Assembly: GCA_007026445.1 (NCBI GenBank)
Contig: VDMD01000002.1
Location: forward strand, 2,046,001-2,110,000
Direction of reading: 5' to 3'
DNA: 64,000 bases
Source of the DNA: Schizophyllum amplum
Lineage: Eukaryota; Basidiomycota; Agaricomycetes; Agaricales; Schizophyllaceae
Positions 24,505-36,066 of this stretch are shown piece by piece. Below the pieces are notes generated by a model. It was given only the letters and a program-made list of their open reading frames with translations. It was not told the origin of the DNA and ran no database searches. Made by a program: the position numbers and the translations under genes. Each line of letters opens with the position of its first letter. Position 1 is the stretch's first letter.

Positions 24505-25906
24505 ATGCCTATACTCAACGCGCTCCCCGGGCGCTTCTTCGCCCACTCCCGCTCCGCCCGCTTGAGCCGCGGCCTCGCGACCATTGCCCCCTCCTCCGCC
24601 TTCCACATCCCCGTTATCGACTTCTCCAAGTTCCGCACCGCGACGACGCCCGCGGAGAAGAAGGCGACCGCGGATGAGATCGTCGGCGCATTCAAGACGG
24701 CGGGCTTTGTGTACCTCGCAAAGCATGGAATTTCGGATGCGGTCGTGCAGCGCGCGTTCTTGGAGAGCAAGCAGTTCTTTGGGCTGCCGCAGGAGGTCAA
24801 GGTGCGTGATGAGATTGCTCGTCGTCGTTCCTACATACTGACGCGCCCCCTACAGGACAGTATGGCTTGGGCAGACCCGCGCTCAAACCGGGGCTACGTA
24901 ACCATCGGGCGCGAGCGGGTGACGCAGAGCAAGGATGCGGCAGCTATCGCGGCGATGCGACAGAAGGCACCGGATTATAAGGGTGAGTGGACGATGGTAA
25001 GGCCAAAGAATGCACTGAAGCTGAATTCAATGTACAGAGAGCATGGAGATCGGGCGCGACTGGGACTCAGTATGGCCGAACCAGTGGCCGAAGACGGAGG
25101 TTCTGCCGAGCTTCAAACCCTTCATGCTGGATTTCTTCCAGGCGCGTACCTCGTCCACACCGAAACGAAACTTCCCCTTGACGTTGACTATAGACATGTC
25201 ATGAGCTGCATATGGTCGTTATGCGGTCTATTGCGCTGGGCTTAGACTTGCAGGAAGATTTTTTCGACAGCAAGATCGACAAACAATGCCACAACCTGCG
25301 CTTGTTGTCATACCCAGCCATCAAGCGCGCGCTCCTGGATAAGGACGCCAATCAGGCACGCGCGGGCGCGCATAGTGGTGCGGGCTTCCAATACCGTGGC
25401 ATGAGGGGCTTGCTTATAGCATGCACGTAGACTATGGCACCTTGACTCTCCTCTTCCAAGTACGCTACATGTGCCTGTTCTTGCGGTTGTGTCTCAGGCT
25501 GACTCTCGTGTAGGATCAGGTCGGCGGACTACAGGTCCAGCATCCCCACACTGGCGAGTACATCGCAGCGACGCCGATTCCAGGGACGATTGTGATCAAC
25601 GTGGGCGACCTGCTCTCGCGCTGGAGCAATGACTTGCTCCGGTCGACGTTGCACCGCGTCGTCGCGCCACCTGCGAAGGCGATCAGCGAGACAGAGGCTA
25701 TGACGCCGGCACGGCAGTCCATTGCGTTCTTCAGCAACCCGAACTTTGACGCTGAGATTGAGTGCTTGCCGAATTGCGGTACCTCGGTGAGTGGGGATGT
25801 TGTGGATCATGCGTTGTGCCGTATACTGATGGGATTACAGCCTAAGTACCCGCCGGTGAACACTGAGAAATACATTGTGGGCCGTCTGGCAGATACGTAT
25901 AGTTGA
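24505..25906 (+). CDS. 2-oxoglutarate/Fe(II) oxygenase-like enzyme (isopenicillin N synthase fold)
   Basis: The N terminus is Arg-rich and lacks acids for about 30 residues (MPILNALPGRFFAHSRSARL), a plausible mitochondrial presequence. The N-terminal family motif HIPVIDFSKF follows, then GAFKTAGFVYLAKHGI. The iron ligands are present: H and D in AHS-DYGTLTL, joined across an intron, and the distal H in RSTLHRV. GGLQVQHPHTGEYI sits between them. Instead of the usual RYS, the 2-oxoglutarate-binding segment reads PARQSIAFFSNPN, which keeps an Arg and a Ser. About six introns. Related fungal proteins act on varied metabolites or gibberellin-like compounds; the substrate here is unknown. Confidence 0.9.
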
Positions 25907-26304
25907 AGGATGAGTGCAGGAATTCCATCTGTCTTTTGTATCTATCTAGGGTTTATCTGTTGTACTGAGCGATGGAGTACCACGACTTTGGGCAGGGTTC
26001 GTGGATCTCGACATGGACCATTACTATATGCTAGTGAAAGATGCAAAGCGCCATAAAAGGTCTCAAGATCTTGAAGGCTGAGGCTGAGGCCTGAGGACCT
26101 GAGGTCCTATCCAGGTCCTATCGCTGCCATCGGCGTATGTGTGGGTGCAAGACCGACGCGTTTGTGTCACGCTACCGCGTGGTGGCGTTGACGTCACGTG
26201 CCGGTGGATGATGGTCCATCGGGCACATAAATTTCGACGCGCAGGTTGTCTTCCGCCATTTCCCGTTCTGCTCCCCGATAGTTCTCTGCGCGAGATCAAG
26301 CAGA
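25907..26304. other. Intergenic region, 3' UTR and RCC1 promoter
   Basis: Contains short CTGAGG/AGGTCCTAT repeats at about 26076-26124 and the composite site at 26189-26200. No gene seen. Confidence 0.5.
26189..26200 (+). promoter_or_regulatory. Composite CRE / E-box site upstream of RCC1
   Basis: TGACGTCACGTG: a full CRE palindrome (TGACGTCA) overlapping an E-box (CACGTG) by two bases, about 105 bp before the RCC1 ATG. The same 12 bases recur inverted at 34244-34255. bZIP (ATF/CREB) and bHLH factors are the known binders of the two halves. Confidence 0.6.
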
Positions 26305-28147
26305 ATGCCGCCTCGCCGCCCGCGCGCGGCTTCCGCAAAGCCAACATCGACGAAGGAGACGCCAGCCGCGAACACCAGAGCGAAGCCCAAGTCCGTGGCC
26401 GCCGCCGCCGCCACCACCACTCGCAAACGCGTGCCCTCGCCAGAGCGCCCCGCATCGCCCCCCGCGAAGCGCCAGCGCAAGACGCTCCAGCCCGCCGACA
26501 ATGTGCCGCAGGAGACCAAAAAGCCCACCGCGCGCGCGAAGGCAGCTCGCGAGAAGGCTGAGGATGAGCCCGCGCCGCTCAAGCGTGGCCGACAGCGCAC
26601 GCCTGCGCCAGCCAAGCCACCCGTCGCTCCGCGAGCAAAGACGCCTGCCAAAGTCGTCGAAAAGAAGCCCCAGACGAAAGCATACCTCAATCCCCTGCCG
26701 ACTCCCCCACCAAAGCAGCGTCCCGGCTTGATCACATTCGCATGGGGCGCGGGCAACTTTGGCCAGTTTGGGATGGGCCCAGACGAGCTCGGAGAGATCG
26801 ACAAGCCGCGGCGCAACCAGTGGGTCGAGAAGGGCGTGTCAGAGGGCAGGTTCGGCGAGCCGGGCGCAGGCATCGAGAGCATCGCGTCTGGCGGCCTGCA
26901 CAGCGTGTTCGTCGACGAGCGTGGCACGGTGAGTCATCTATTGGTTAGCGTCACGTCAGCTGCTGATCTCATCTGAACAGGTGTGGACGTGCGGTGTCAA
27001 CGATGATGCAGCCCTCGGGCGCGTTACTCAGAATGTCCCCAATCCCGAAAAGCCCAACGAATTCCTCGATGTCGACGAGCTCGCATCGTTTCCTCATCCC
27101 ATCCAAACTCTGGTCGACGAGGGCTTCCGGACTGTCAAGGTCGTCGCGGGAGACAGCATTAACGCCGCTCTCAGCGACGCGGGCGAACTGCGCCTCTGGG
27201 GCTCCTTCCGAGTGAGTATAACTTTCTTTACTATCCAGCATGGTGCTCAAGCATTCTTTCAGGCCAACGAAGGCTCTCTAGGCTTTTCCAAGGCCCTGAA
27301 GCACCAGTTCCACCCAGTTCCGGTCGACATCGACCTTCTCAGTAACCCCAGAGTCGGCGACTACGAGAAAGTCGCTTCCGTGGCCTGCGGCGGAAACCAC
27401 ATCATTGCCCTCAGCACCCACGGGCACATCTTTACGTGGGGCGCTGGCGAGCAATGTCAACTTGGCCGCAAGGTCCTCGAGGGTCGCAAACTCGACGGTA
27501 CCACACCGCGGAAGATCACCCTCGGCAAACGCAGCAACCTTGCTGTCCTCATCGGTGCAGGCATGTACCACTCTTTCGCCGTCACCAAAGAGGGCGACGT
27601 TTGGGGCTGGGGCCTCAACACCATGGGTCAGACCGGCACCGGGCACTCCGGCAAGCAGTCTGACGATGAAGTCCTCGCGCCGAAGCCCGTCATCGGGTTG
27701 ACCAAAGAAGACCTAGGCGGCGCGACTGTTATCAAGATCGTCGGCGGCGAGCACCACACTCTCTTCTTGACCTCGGACGGGCGCGTATTCGCCTGCGGAC
27801 GGTCCAACGTCGGGCAGCTCGGCCTTCCAGACGACCACGAGGCTTTCAAGGACCGACAGGACAACGACTTCGTGCCGGAGCCGGTGCAGGTGCCCATGCC
27901 GGACGACGAGGATGACGACCCGGTCGTGGACATCTCGTGTGGGCCTCACAGCAACATGGCGATCACGCAGGATGGCGCGTTGTACTCGTGGGGCCAGGGC
28001 ACGCAGGGCGAGCTCGGCGTACCCGACGTGGAGGTGCGCACCCCACGAACCATCGTGCGGCGCGAGGGTGGCGCGTGGGCGGCGGTCGCGGCTGCAGCCG
28101 GCGGTCAGCACACGCTGGGCCTGTTCAGGAAGAAGCCAAAGGATTAG
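26305..28147 (+). CDS. RCC1: Ran guanine nucleotide exchange factor RCC1/Pim1
   Basis: Chromatin-bound exchange factor for Ran that sets the nuclear Ran-GTP gradient. The first ~140 residues are Lys/Pro/Ala-rich with basic clusters (PPAKRQRKTLQP), a likely nuclear-localisation and DNA-contact tail longer than in the human protein. A seven-blade propeller follows, with blade motifs such as WGAGNFGQFGMG, VWTCGVNDDAALGR, IFTWGAGEQCQLGR, VWGWGLNTMGQTG, VFACGRSNVGQLG and LYSWGQGTQGELG. The conserved GGNH, GGEHH and GGQH turns are present. Only two introns are seen, near 26930 and 27210. It ends LFRKKPKD. Confidence 0.95.
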
Positions 28148-28666
28148 TTCTCACCGAATGAGTATTCTCCCCGACTATCGCAGGGAATTCATCCGCGCTA
28201 TTTCTTCCAGACCCTCAGCCTCCCATGCTTCCTAGAACACAGTGCTTGTAACACCCATTCATCCCCGGAGACGATTCAGCATACGCTTCCACCCCGCTTG
28301 CTCATGGACCCTTGTCATGATACACTATTATATGGTCCGTAGCAGTACGTACTTACCACCATACCAAAGCATGCCATGCGACACACAGTACAGTATAGAC
28401 TATATTCCATGCATGAATCAAGGAAGCTTCACAGAACTGCTGTATCAAAGTTTTTCAGGATTGGTACGTCTGGCACACAGCAACATGGCGGAGACGAGAT
28501 ATCTTAGATGCACGAGAATTGACGCTAGGATTGGGTACTCTACACAATGGTTATACATTATAGCGGCGGCTGTTCGCTGCGCTGTACATTTTGAGCTAAC
28601 AACGAAGAGGCAAGGCGTAGCACGCGGGACAGGCTTGTCTATCGTGAAGCCATGAGACTCCGTCTC
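28148..28666. other. Convergent intergenic region
   Basis: AT-richer spacer between the RCC1 and deoxyhypusine hydroxylase stops, presumed 3' UTRs. A 137-codon plus-strand frame at 28242-28655 has no protein-like features. Confidence 0.55.
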
Positions 28667-30108
28667 TCATGCACCAACAGTCTCAAAGGACTCGACAGAA
28701 CCGCCACCGAGGCCGTCCGCGTACTGGAACTCGTTGGAGTTCTCGTACTGTGCAGTCAGTCAGTAAGGGGTCAAGCGACATGGGATGGGCGACATGAGAT
28801 GGGCGATGCTGGGAAACAAGGATAGACGACGCCGGCACTCACCTCCCACATATCGATCGCGACCTGACAGCTCTCGCGCACCACGCGCGGGCAGTCCTCG
28901 CGCTTCATCCACTCCGTGAGATGGGGCAGCACCTCGGGTGTGGCAATGCCGCCAAGGGCCTCTGCGGCTTCGTGGCGTACCATTTCGGATTCTCGGGAGT
29001 CCTCGAGGACTTTGAGGAGACAGGGGACGGAGTGTGGGGAGAGGAGCTGGCCGAAGACGAAGGCGATTTCGTGTCTGTGAAGGGGTGTAAGTGGGAGTGT
29101 CAGAGGGGCAATGGAGGGTGAAGGAGCAGCAGGGAAGAAAGAAAAAGGAAGGGAAGTGAGAAGTTTAGAGAAGGGCGCTCACTTGAAGAGCGCGCTGTCG
29201 TCGGCGAAGCCATCGGCAAGCGCGTCGACTGCAGGTGCAGTGCCGATATTTCGCAAGGCGAACATAGCTCGGTACCGCTCAAACAAGGACAGTTTTGTGT
29301 CAAGGAGTTGCGCACGAAGCTTTGCAATATTCACCGCAGACACGTCTTCCGGCTTCGGTGCACCGCGCAGCAGGCCGGACGTGGGTGGCGCTGGGTCGAT
29401 GGACATGTACATTCTGCGCGGAAGAAGAGCAATGAGTAAGCTAGCATGAGAAGCGATGGGTGTAAACGCACGGAATCTCCTCTGGGTCTGCTTGTATCTG
29501 CTGCACCTTCTTGCCCTCTTCCGACGCATCCCACTCTATTCTTGCGATCGCTATCTCGCAGGTCTCGCGAACCGCACGGTCCGCGTCGGCTAGAAACTCC
29601 TTCAACACGGGCAGGCTTGACGAGGCGGAGATCGCGCCCATCGCCTCGGCGGCCTGGTCTCGTGAGGGACAGTTAGCGCCCGGCACTCAAGTCCAGCAGC
29701 CGGTGGCGCACGCACCTCATGACGGACCATAGGGTCCTGCGTCCGGTCCCGGAGAACGGCTTCGAGCACAGGGAGCGCAGCAGGGCTCTTGATCTGCCCA
29801 AGGCAGTATGCGAGCTCGTGCTTCAGCAGCGCAGACTCATCCTGAAAGCCTGGTGGAAGCGATCAAGTGGTTAACAGAGTGATCGACACGATGAGGGGGA
29901 GCGAAGGGGGGTGCAGGCGGGGAAACCGGGGCTGAAGTACCGAGCGCGTACCTTTGGAGATGATGTCGATGGCTGCTTTGCTCTTGAGCGCCTTGAGCGT
30001 GAAGAGAGCCCGGAAGCGGTTGTGCAGGAGGACCTCGCCGGCCGTGTTGAGAAGCGTCGCCTCGAGGTTCTTCAGTTCGGCGGGGGAGGGCCGGTCGGGT
30101 GCGGCCAT
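28667..30108 (-). CDS. LIA1: Deoxyhypusine hydroxylase
   Basis: Hydroxylates deoxyhypusine in eIF5A to finish hypusine, using a di-iron centre held by HEAT-like repeats. The eight-repeat layout is visible, with the four His-Glu iron-ligand pairs in KHELAY, RHEAAEAMG, KHEIAF and [10 protein letters not shown]. The start is [16 protein letters not shown] and the end is [18 protein letters not shown] at the TGA complementary to 28667-28669. Five short introns separate roughly repeat-sized exons. The plus-strand sequence upstream is non-coding. Confidence 0.96.
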
Positions 30109-30791
30109 TGTTCAGGAAGTGGATACAAAGAAGCCCCCGAGGGGATTGGCTAGGACAACACGGGTAGAAGAGAAGATGGTGGCCGGAGGTAAAGACGAAT
30201 GCGGAAGGTCCATTGTTCTTAAATTTTTGGCCTTGTTGAGCTCGATTGCTCGAGACCATGGCCAACTTCGAGACATCTCTGGGCTGCAGCAACATATGAT
30301 GGACGGAGCATCTGCTGACCGTTGCTTATAGAGACCTGGATACTGGAATCCTTCCCCAGGCGTCGAGACGCAGGCTGGAAGGTGCCTTCCGAAGGAGGTC
30401 AGTGCCATAAGTAGTATTCGAACGACGCAAAGCACTGTATGCAAGAATTCGACCCTCTGGAGACGCGATAACCCAAGGATATAAACCTCGTACTAATGAA
30501 AAGAAGGAAATTACGCAAGTCGAAGCCCCCGAATGCTACATGGTATGCTAAAGGGTAAACAAGTAGGGTGCCGTGCACTGGCCGTTCAATCGAAAGCAAG
30601 CAGCAAAAAATCAAGCAGGCAATAGATAAGCAGGCGCAGACGACGGACTCATGGGGTAGTAATAGATCGAGGAGATATGCTACGGTATCTGGATGCTGGG
30701 TAAGGAGTGGGAGCTGGGAATGATGTGACGGATAGATAGAGCACTGGAGAGAAAATGCATAGACAAGGCAGGAAGGAGAAGATGAATCCAA
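30109..30791. other. Intergenic region
   Basis: Promoter of deoxyhypusine hydroxylase and 3' UTR of the next minus-strand gene. A 130-codon minus frame here is hydrophobic but has no start context or homology I recognise. Confidence 0.5.
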
Positions 30792-32933
30792 TCAGGCGTT
30801 GCGCAGGATAATCTTGATGAGACTGTCCAGCATACTCTTTCGACTTTCGCCCGAGAGATGTGGCTGGCGGTTCAAGAGACGCTCCACGCGCGTGACGATC
30901 CCGGTAGGGCCATCGAACGGGATGTCCTTCGCATCAAAGCGGTGTACGTCTGAATCATCTATGTTAGCGCTGTATCGTGCTCTCACGGTCGCAACAGTAC
31001 TCACATTTCTTGAACAGCGCGTAACTCTCGTCATCGAGCGCCCGGCGGTAGATATCTGACAGGTCCTTTCCCACCTGTCCCAGCTCATCATCTCGCCATC
31101 GCGAGCCAGTAGATCCGCTCTGGCTCAGCGAGCGCGAAAGACCCGGCAGCACTGCATCCGCCCGCACCTTCGTCGGCGCCCATGCCAAACCAAGCCCCAG
31201 GTCCAACGAACGTCCCTTCGCGCCGGATCGGTACCCAATGGTCTTGGAAGCCGTCGGCGCTGATATGGACACCTGGCTTGCGAGCGGAGAGACGCCGGCG
31301 GCGCGGTGGCGCGCCTGTCGCAGTTGCTCCCTCTCGAAGTCGTACTCCTCGAAGTGGTCGGCTTCTTCGTCGTCCTCGTCCCGTGCTCGCCGCCTCCTGC
31401 CGCGCACTTTCTCAGCGCTCATATTGCTCGTCAAGCTCGTCGGGCTGGCCGGTACTGCAGGCTCGAACTGAAAGGCGCCATGGCCGGCGCGGAAGCGAAC
31501 GTGCGTGCCGTTGCGGCGGCCCAGGCTGCCGCCAGGCTCATACGAGCTTGGAGAATTGCTCGTCAGATTTGGACGCAGCTCGCGCAGTTGTCCCCTGCCC
31601 GATGTCGGCGTGACGTCGCTATCACGGCTGCGGCCAGACCGCCCGCTCCCGCTTCGGTCCATAGCGAGTGCAGGCGCGACACCGCGCGCGTTAGCACGCC
31701 CCCAGCCTGGCCGCTCAAAGTCGAAGCTGCCGTGCTTCACGTCGCGCGTCAGGGCTGGGTGGCCCGCCGCCTTGGCGTGCCGGCCGGCCGAGCGGTTGTC
31801 GAGGCTCGCGCGCTCCTTGCCCTTTTGCGAACGAACACATTCGGAATCACTGAAGCACGCGTCCATCGATCCCTTCTGCCGTGAGTGCCGTGAGGGCGAG
31901 GCAGGCGTGTGAGATATTCGGGGCGTGTTGGACGCGTGCCCTGGGCGTGGCGGCTGAGGGGGGGATATCGATGTCGGAGATGTCGGCTGGTCGAAGGATC
32001 CGGTGGTAGACGATGACGGCGGGTCCCCACCGCCCAGAAAGGGAGCCAGTCTCGCGGGACGAAATCGTCGCTGCACTGAAGACGTGCTCGAGTTCTGTAA
32101 AGACGAGTCCGACCGCATGAGAGGGGAGGGCGAGCCCGGACGTTGAATAGATAGCAGTCCCCTGCCGCGAGAAGAGACGTCAGTTTTAGACCGTGTGCTC
32201 GGTTCTTGTTGGCGGGAGAGATGGTCGGGGGCAGAGGGGGCTGTGGCAGGGGTATTGGGTCTTGAACGGCTGGTATCTCCGCGGGAGCTGGTGCTACCTC
32301 CGCTGGACTTGCGAGAGCCCCCGAGGGTCAAACCGAACAAGTTGTGCAAGCGCCTGCGGGTGCCGCTTGAGGCAGGGCTGGGGGACGCCGGGCGAGGGGA
32401 TGCAGGGGGACCCATAGCTGCTGCGACTGCAGATGCTTGCTGTCTGCGTTTTTCGCCACGCGGGGTGAGGGAAAACGTCTGGGGGGTGATGGTCGTATTT
32501 GTAGCGGTCGTAGTGGTCGAGAGAGGACGTGAGGAGGCTCGTGACGGCGCCTTCGACTGCGGGGAATTGAGGTCAACTGAATGATAGCCTCGGGGGAGAT
32601 CGGGGACGTGGTCAAAAGCGGAGTTCGTCGACGGCTCGCGCGGGGTAGACCGCGAGCGCGAGCGCGTAAGAAACGTGTACAGCTGCAAGCGCTAGAGTCA
32701 GCGTCCGCTTATCGGGTGATGCGGGAGGTGAGGCGCACTCGGCTAGTTGGCTTGGGTTTCCGACTCTGTCGTGCTTCAAGAACATGATTCTCGTCGGAAC
32801 TGGTGGTGGCGGTCGTGGTGGATGCGGATGCTTGTCGTAGGGGATGCTTCATCGCTCGGTCGTCATACTCTGCCACGATCTTCTCGCTGAGGACCGGTGT
32901 TGTCTGGAGCGCGGTGAGTGCGGCGCTCACCAT
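30792..32933 (-). CDS. Large Ser/Arg/Pro-rich protein of unknown function
   Basis: The main exon encodes over 550 residues of disordered, Ser/Pro/Arg-rich sequence with many SRS/RPS patches. It connects through one intron near 31000 to an ordered C-terminal segment: DLSDIYRRALDDESYALFKK, then HRFDAKDIPFDGPTGIV, RVERLLNRQPHLSGESRK and IKIILRNA. The first exon is inferred: MVSAALTALQTTPVLSEKIV to PKPTSR, a GTGCGC donor, and the acceptor before LYTFLTRSRSRS. The phases agree. No known domain is recognised. The conserved-looking tail suggests that functional constraint lies in the last ~90 residues. Confidence 0.75.
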
Positions 32934-33373
32934 GAGCAGAGCGCGGGCACCTCAAGCAGCGGACAGCGAGCACGGGTCTGGGGACTTGGAGAAGAACGGA
33001 CGACGAATTTCGAGGCGAGCTTGATGGTGAGACTATCATCAGTTCACTAATTCGCACGCTAGTCGTTCAAAACACGCGCGGCGCATGCCTACACCCTCAC
33101 TCACATCGATCCCACTCAGAAGGCTCATGCTCCTCGCACGCACTCTCGCATCGTCGACGCGCGCGCCCGACACCATGGCGTACAGAGACAAGCCGCGCAA
33201 ATCTCTCAAGAACTCTTACATCCATTACCTTCCGCTCAGACCCCGCTTCGCTGTCGTGCCCAAGCCTCAGATTGCAAATCACTACTCCTGCTGTCTTCTG
33301 ACCGATCCTGGTAATACATTGGCCTGATAGCGTATGTGGTGCTGGTAAATGAGAATGTGGAGAGTTAACGGAC
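32934..33373. other. Intergenic region
   Basis: Promoter of the Ser-rich gene and 3' UTR of DID2. An 80-codon plus frame at 33085 is probably chance. Confidence 0.5.
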
Positions 33374-34180
33374 TCAAGTCGCTGGCCGGAGGGCGCGGAG
33401 GCGCTCTACTAGGTTCGCATCCTCCTCCCCGACCTTGTCCTTCGGGCTGAGATCAGGCACTGAGTCCAGAGCCCGCGCACCACCCAGGTCGTGCTGAAGC
33501 TCAATGTCAGCCTCTTCTGCCGTCTGTCGCATGAGCTGGTCGATCTGGTCTTGCGGTGTCGACACAGCTGTCGTGGATGACATGGCGTCCTCCATGTACG
33601 ACGTCTGCACGTCCAGGTCGGCGAACTGTGTCTCAAACTTGTCCATCACGACAGATATCTGTCCAACCGTCAGCAAGATGTGCGCACTAGCAAGATGACC
33701 ACGCACCCGTTCAAGGTTCATGCTCTCCATCGCCTTGTCCATGCCCCGGACAACCGAAGTCATGTTGCCAGTGACCTGGCGCATGGTCACCGCCGTCTCA
33801 ACACGGCTGGCTACAGCATCTATTCTGCTGGACAATCGGAGGAGGTTGAGCGCTTCGCTCTTCTTGCGAATGGCGTTGGACGCGTAGATACGGGCACCCT
33901 CAGTGTTCCCTTGTTGCAGCGCCTGGTAACGTCAGCGATAAGCTTGACTCCAGTCGCCGTGAACGTACCTTCTTCAGCCGCGTCTTCTCACTGTTCTCGT
34001 CCTTCTGCGCCTTCTTCGCCTGACGGTTGAGGCTCTTGGCCGTAAACTGCAGGCCCTGTTACCCCAGCTGCCAACCCAGATCGCAGGCGGAAAGCACCTT
34101 GAGCTGGAACAGAGTCTCTGGAGCCCATCAGCATATGCATTGCAGCCTACATCGGGTCACTCACTCTCTAGATTGCTCAT
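33374..34180 (-). CDS. DID2: ESCRT-III subunit Did2/CHMP1
   Basis: Late-acting ESCRT-III protein that recruits Vps4 to endosomes. The first coding exon is 16 nt; across the intron the start reads MSNLEKTLFQLK, and a second intron leads to [17 protein letters not shown]. The core helices are [40 protein letters not shown] and [20 protein letters not shown]. The C-terminal MIT-interacting motif region is present as [15 protein letters not shown]. Length about 200 residues, normal for CHMP1. It is divergent from SVP26, with 145 bp between starts and a composite CRE/E-box in the gap. Confidence 0.96.
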
Positions 34181-34243
34181 CGCGGTGGAGGTACGGGTGT
34201 GATGGTGGTGGTAGAGGAGAACCAGAATTAGCAAGTAGCGCAG

Positions 34244-34255
34244 CACGTGACGTCA
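34244..34255 (-). promoter_or_regulatory. Composite CRE / E-box site between DID2 and SVP26
   Basis: CACGTGACGTCA, the exact reverse complement of the site at 26189-26200. It lies 64 bp from the DID2 start and about 70 bp from the SVP26 start, so it could serve both. Confidence 0.6.
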
Positions 34256-34325
34256 TGAAGTCGGCGCGTGCGTGTCAAGCCTGAGCCTCACCGCGTCTTC
34301 ATCCCAACCTCCTCAGCCTGCACCC

Positions 34326-35497
34326 ATGGGCCTGTTGTATTATATCAGGCAAGCTCGCTTAACGCGCGCCACACGCGGAATCTGACAGATGGCTGTAGTT
34401 ACGCGGCCGTATTGGCAGCGTTTGCCTTCGTTACCCTTTCGCTGGGTGAGTACCCCGCGTTCTTGGCTCACCTCGGCTGTGGACTGACCTATCCTTAGCG
34501 AGCGGGCTTTTATACGTCTCCGGTCAGTATAGCATGTTTGAAATGCTGGTCAATAACTTACATCAAGAAAGAGTTGATTGAGGAGCACTCTAGGACAGCA
34601 AAGACTATCGGGCAACGGGGAATCTACGTGCGTCTCTCTTTCTTCATGCTGTGGCTCGCCATTGACCTTGCTACAGGCAATCATACTCCTCCACGTAATA
34701 CTCTACCTCTCAGACGCCCTACCCTTCTGGCGTATCATCTTCTCCATCGTCTGCCACATCATTTACCTCCAAAACTTCTCCGCCGACTGGCCGCTCATCT
34801 CGCTCGCCTCCCCGTCCTTCGTCGCATCCTGCGTGCTTGTCATCGCGGACCACTTCATCTGGTTCTTCTACTTTGCGCAACTGTCCGCCGCGGCTCGGCA
34901 CTCGCGGTACCGGAAAGACCCCCGCGCGCCCGAGTTCACGGAGGTCGCGACGTTCTTCGGCCTCTGCGTGTGGCTTGCGCCGCTTTTTCTGTTCCTCAGC
35001 CTGAGCGCAAACGACAACGCGCTCCCTACGCGTACCGCCGGTTCGTGCGCCTTCCTCTTCCCCGTTCACCGCATACTGACAGTGCTCCAGCAGCCCAACC
35101 TGACGCGCCGCCCGTGAACGCCGCGCGCACCTCGCTCTTCCGCTCCATGTTCGGCTTCGTCTCGCTTGACGCGCTGCGCGGAGGGCGCTCCCGCCGCGAG
35201 GCCACCGGCATTATCGCCCCGCCCACGCCGCGGACGCCAACGTCCCCGTACACGTACGGCTCGCCAAATCTCTCTGGCCGGCGGTCGCCCAACCCGGACG
35301 TGATGCTCTCGCCGACGATGGGCTACGGGTCGCCGCAGTCGAACTCGTTCAAGCTGAGTACGCCTCCACGGCGCTCGCTGCAGAACATGCGCGCGAGCAC
35401 GATAGACGAGTCCAGTCCGGGGGCGCGGTTGAGTGGGGCGAGGAATAGGCCATCAGTGCGGAGGATGGCGAGCGCGATGAATGGCGATGACCTGTAG
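34326..35497 (+). CDS. SVP26: SVP26/TEX261 family ER-Golgi membrane protein
   Basis: Four-helix ER/early Golgi protein that acts as a COPII cargo adaptor for some glycosyltransferases in yeast. A 23-nt first exon (34326-34348) is joined by a GC-AG intron (34349 to about 34399) giving MGLLYYISYAAVLAAFAFVT, then LASGLLYVSELIEEHS. Membrane segments follow in AIILLHVILYLSDALPFW, SFVASCVLVIADHFIWFFYF and FGLCVWLAPLFLFLSLSAND. The C-terminal ~130 residues are an extra Ser/Pro/Arg-rich cytosolic tail, longer than the animal protein. The stop is TAG 35495-35497. Confidence 0.93.
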
Positions 35498-36066
35498 ACA
35501 CTCTGTCCATTTACACGGCTGGATACGGGCTCCCTTGTATTGAGATACTGTCAGAGATGGGGTTGAGCAGGTTTCGATCGCGTGCTCGTCCGAGTCGTGC
35601 GCCAGTCAGGCGAACTTGACACGCACGATAGGTCATCTGCGTCTGCAAGTCTTCAGCGTGATAGGGAAGTACAGCATAAGGTCAAGTACGACTTGGAGAA
35701 CGGCGTTGAACACGGAACCACTGTACTAGAGTCTAGTAGAGCTGATAGTCACGCGTCACGGTTCGACTTTTTGTGACAGGAAATGTTGCATGTCTTGTAA
35801 GCGGCTGGAGCAGGACCACATCGAGTGATCCTAGCCTCTTGACCATCACAAAGTTACTCTACCGTGAGGATAACACGAGTACGTGGATTTTTGGGCCGTC
35901 TGAACAGAGCACTGGGCCAACTCGAGCTCGTCGACTCGGGTGGCGTACTTACAGATCGTGGCTCAGTATTCTGCCTCGGCCATCGAGGTATTCCAAATAC
36001 CATTTATCAGCATTCACAAGGTCCCAGAAGGGCTCCTCTGAGGGTCTTTCTTTCCTCGTAGCACAA
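35498..36066. other. Intergenic region upstream of the tRNA gene
   Basis: SVP26 3' UTR plus unremarkable spacer. A plus frame at 35773-36102 ending GEMAERSKAPD is the known artefact of translating a tRNA 5' half. Confidence 0.6.

Noticed and set aside
28242..28655. 137-codon plus frame between RCC1 and LIA1
   Set aside because: AT-rich spacer between convergent genes with non-protein-like composition.
33085..33327. 80-codon plus frame MPTPSLTSIPLRRLML
   Set aside because: Lies in the promoter and 3' UTR spacer, no conserved features.
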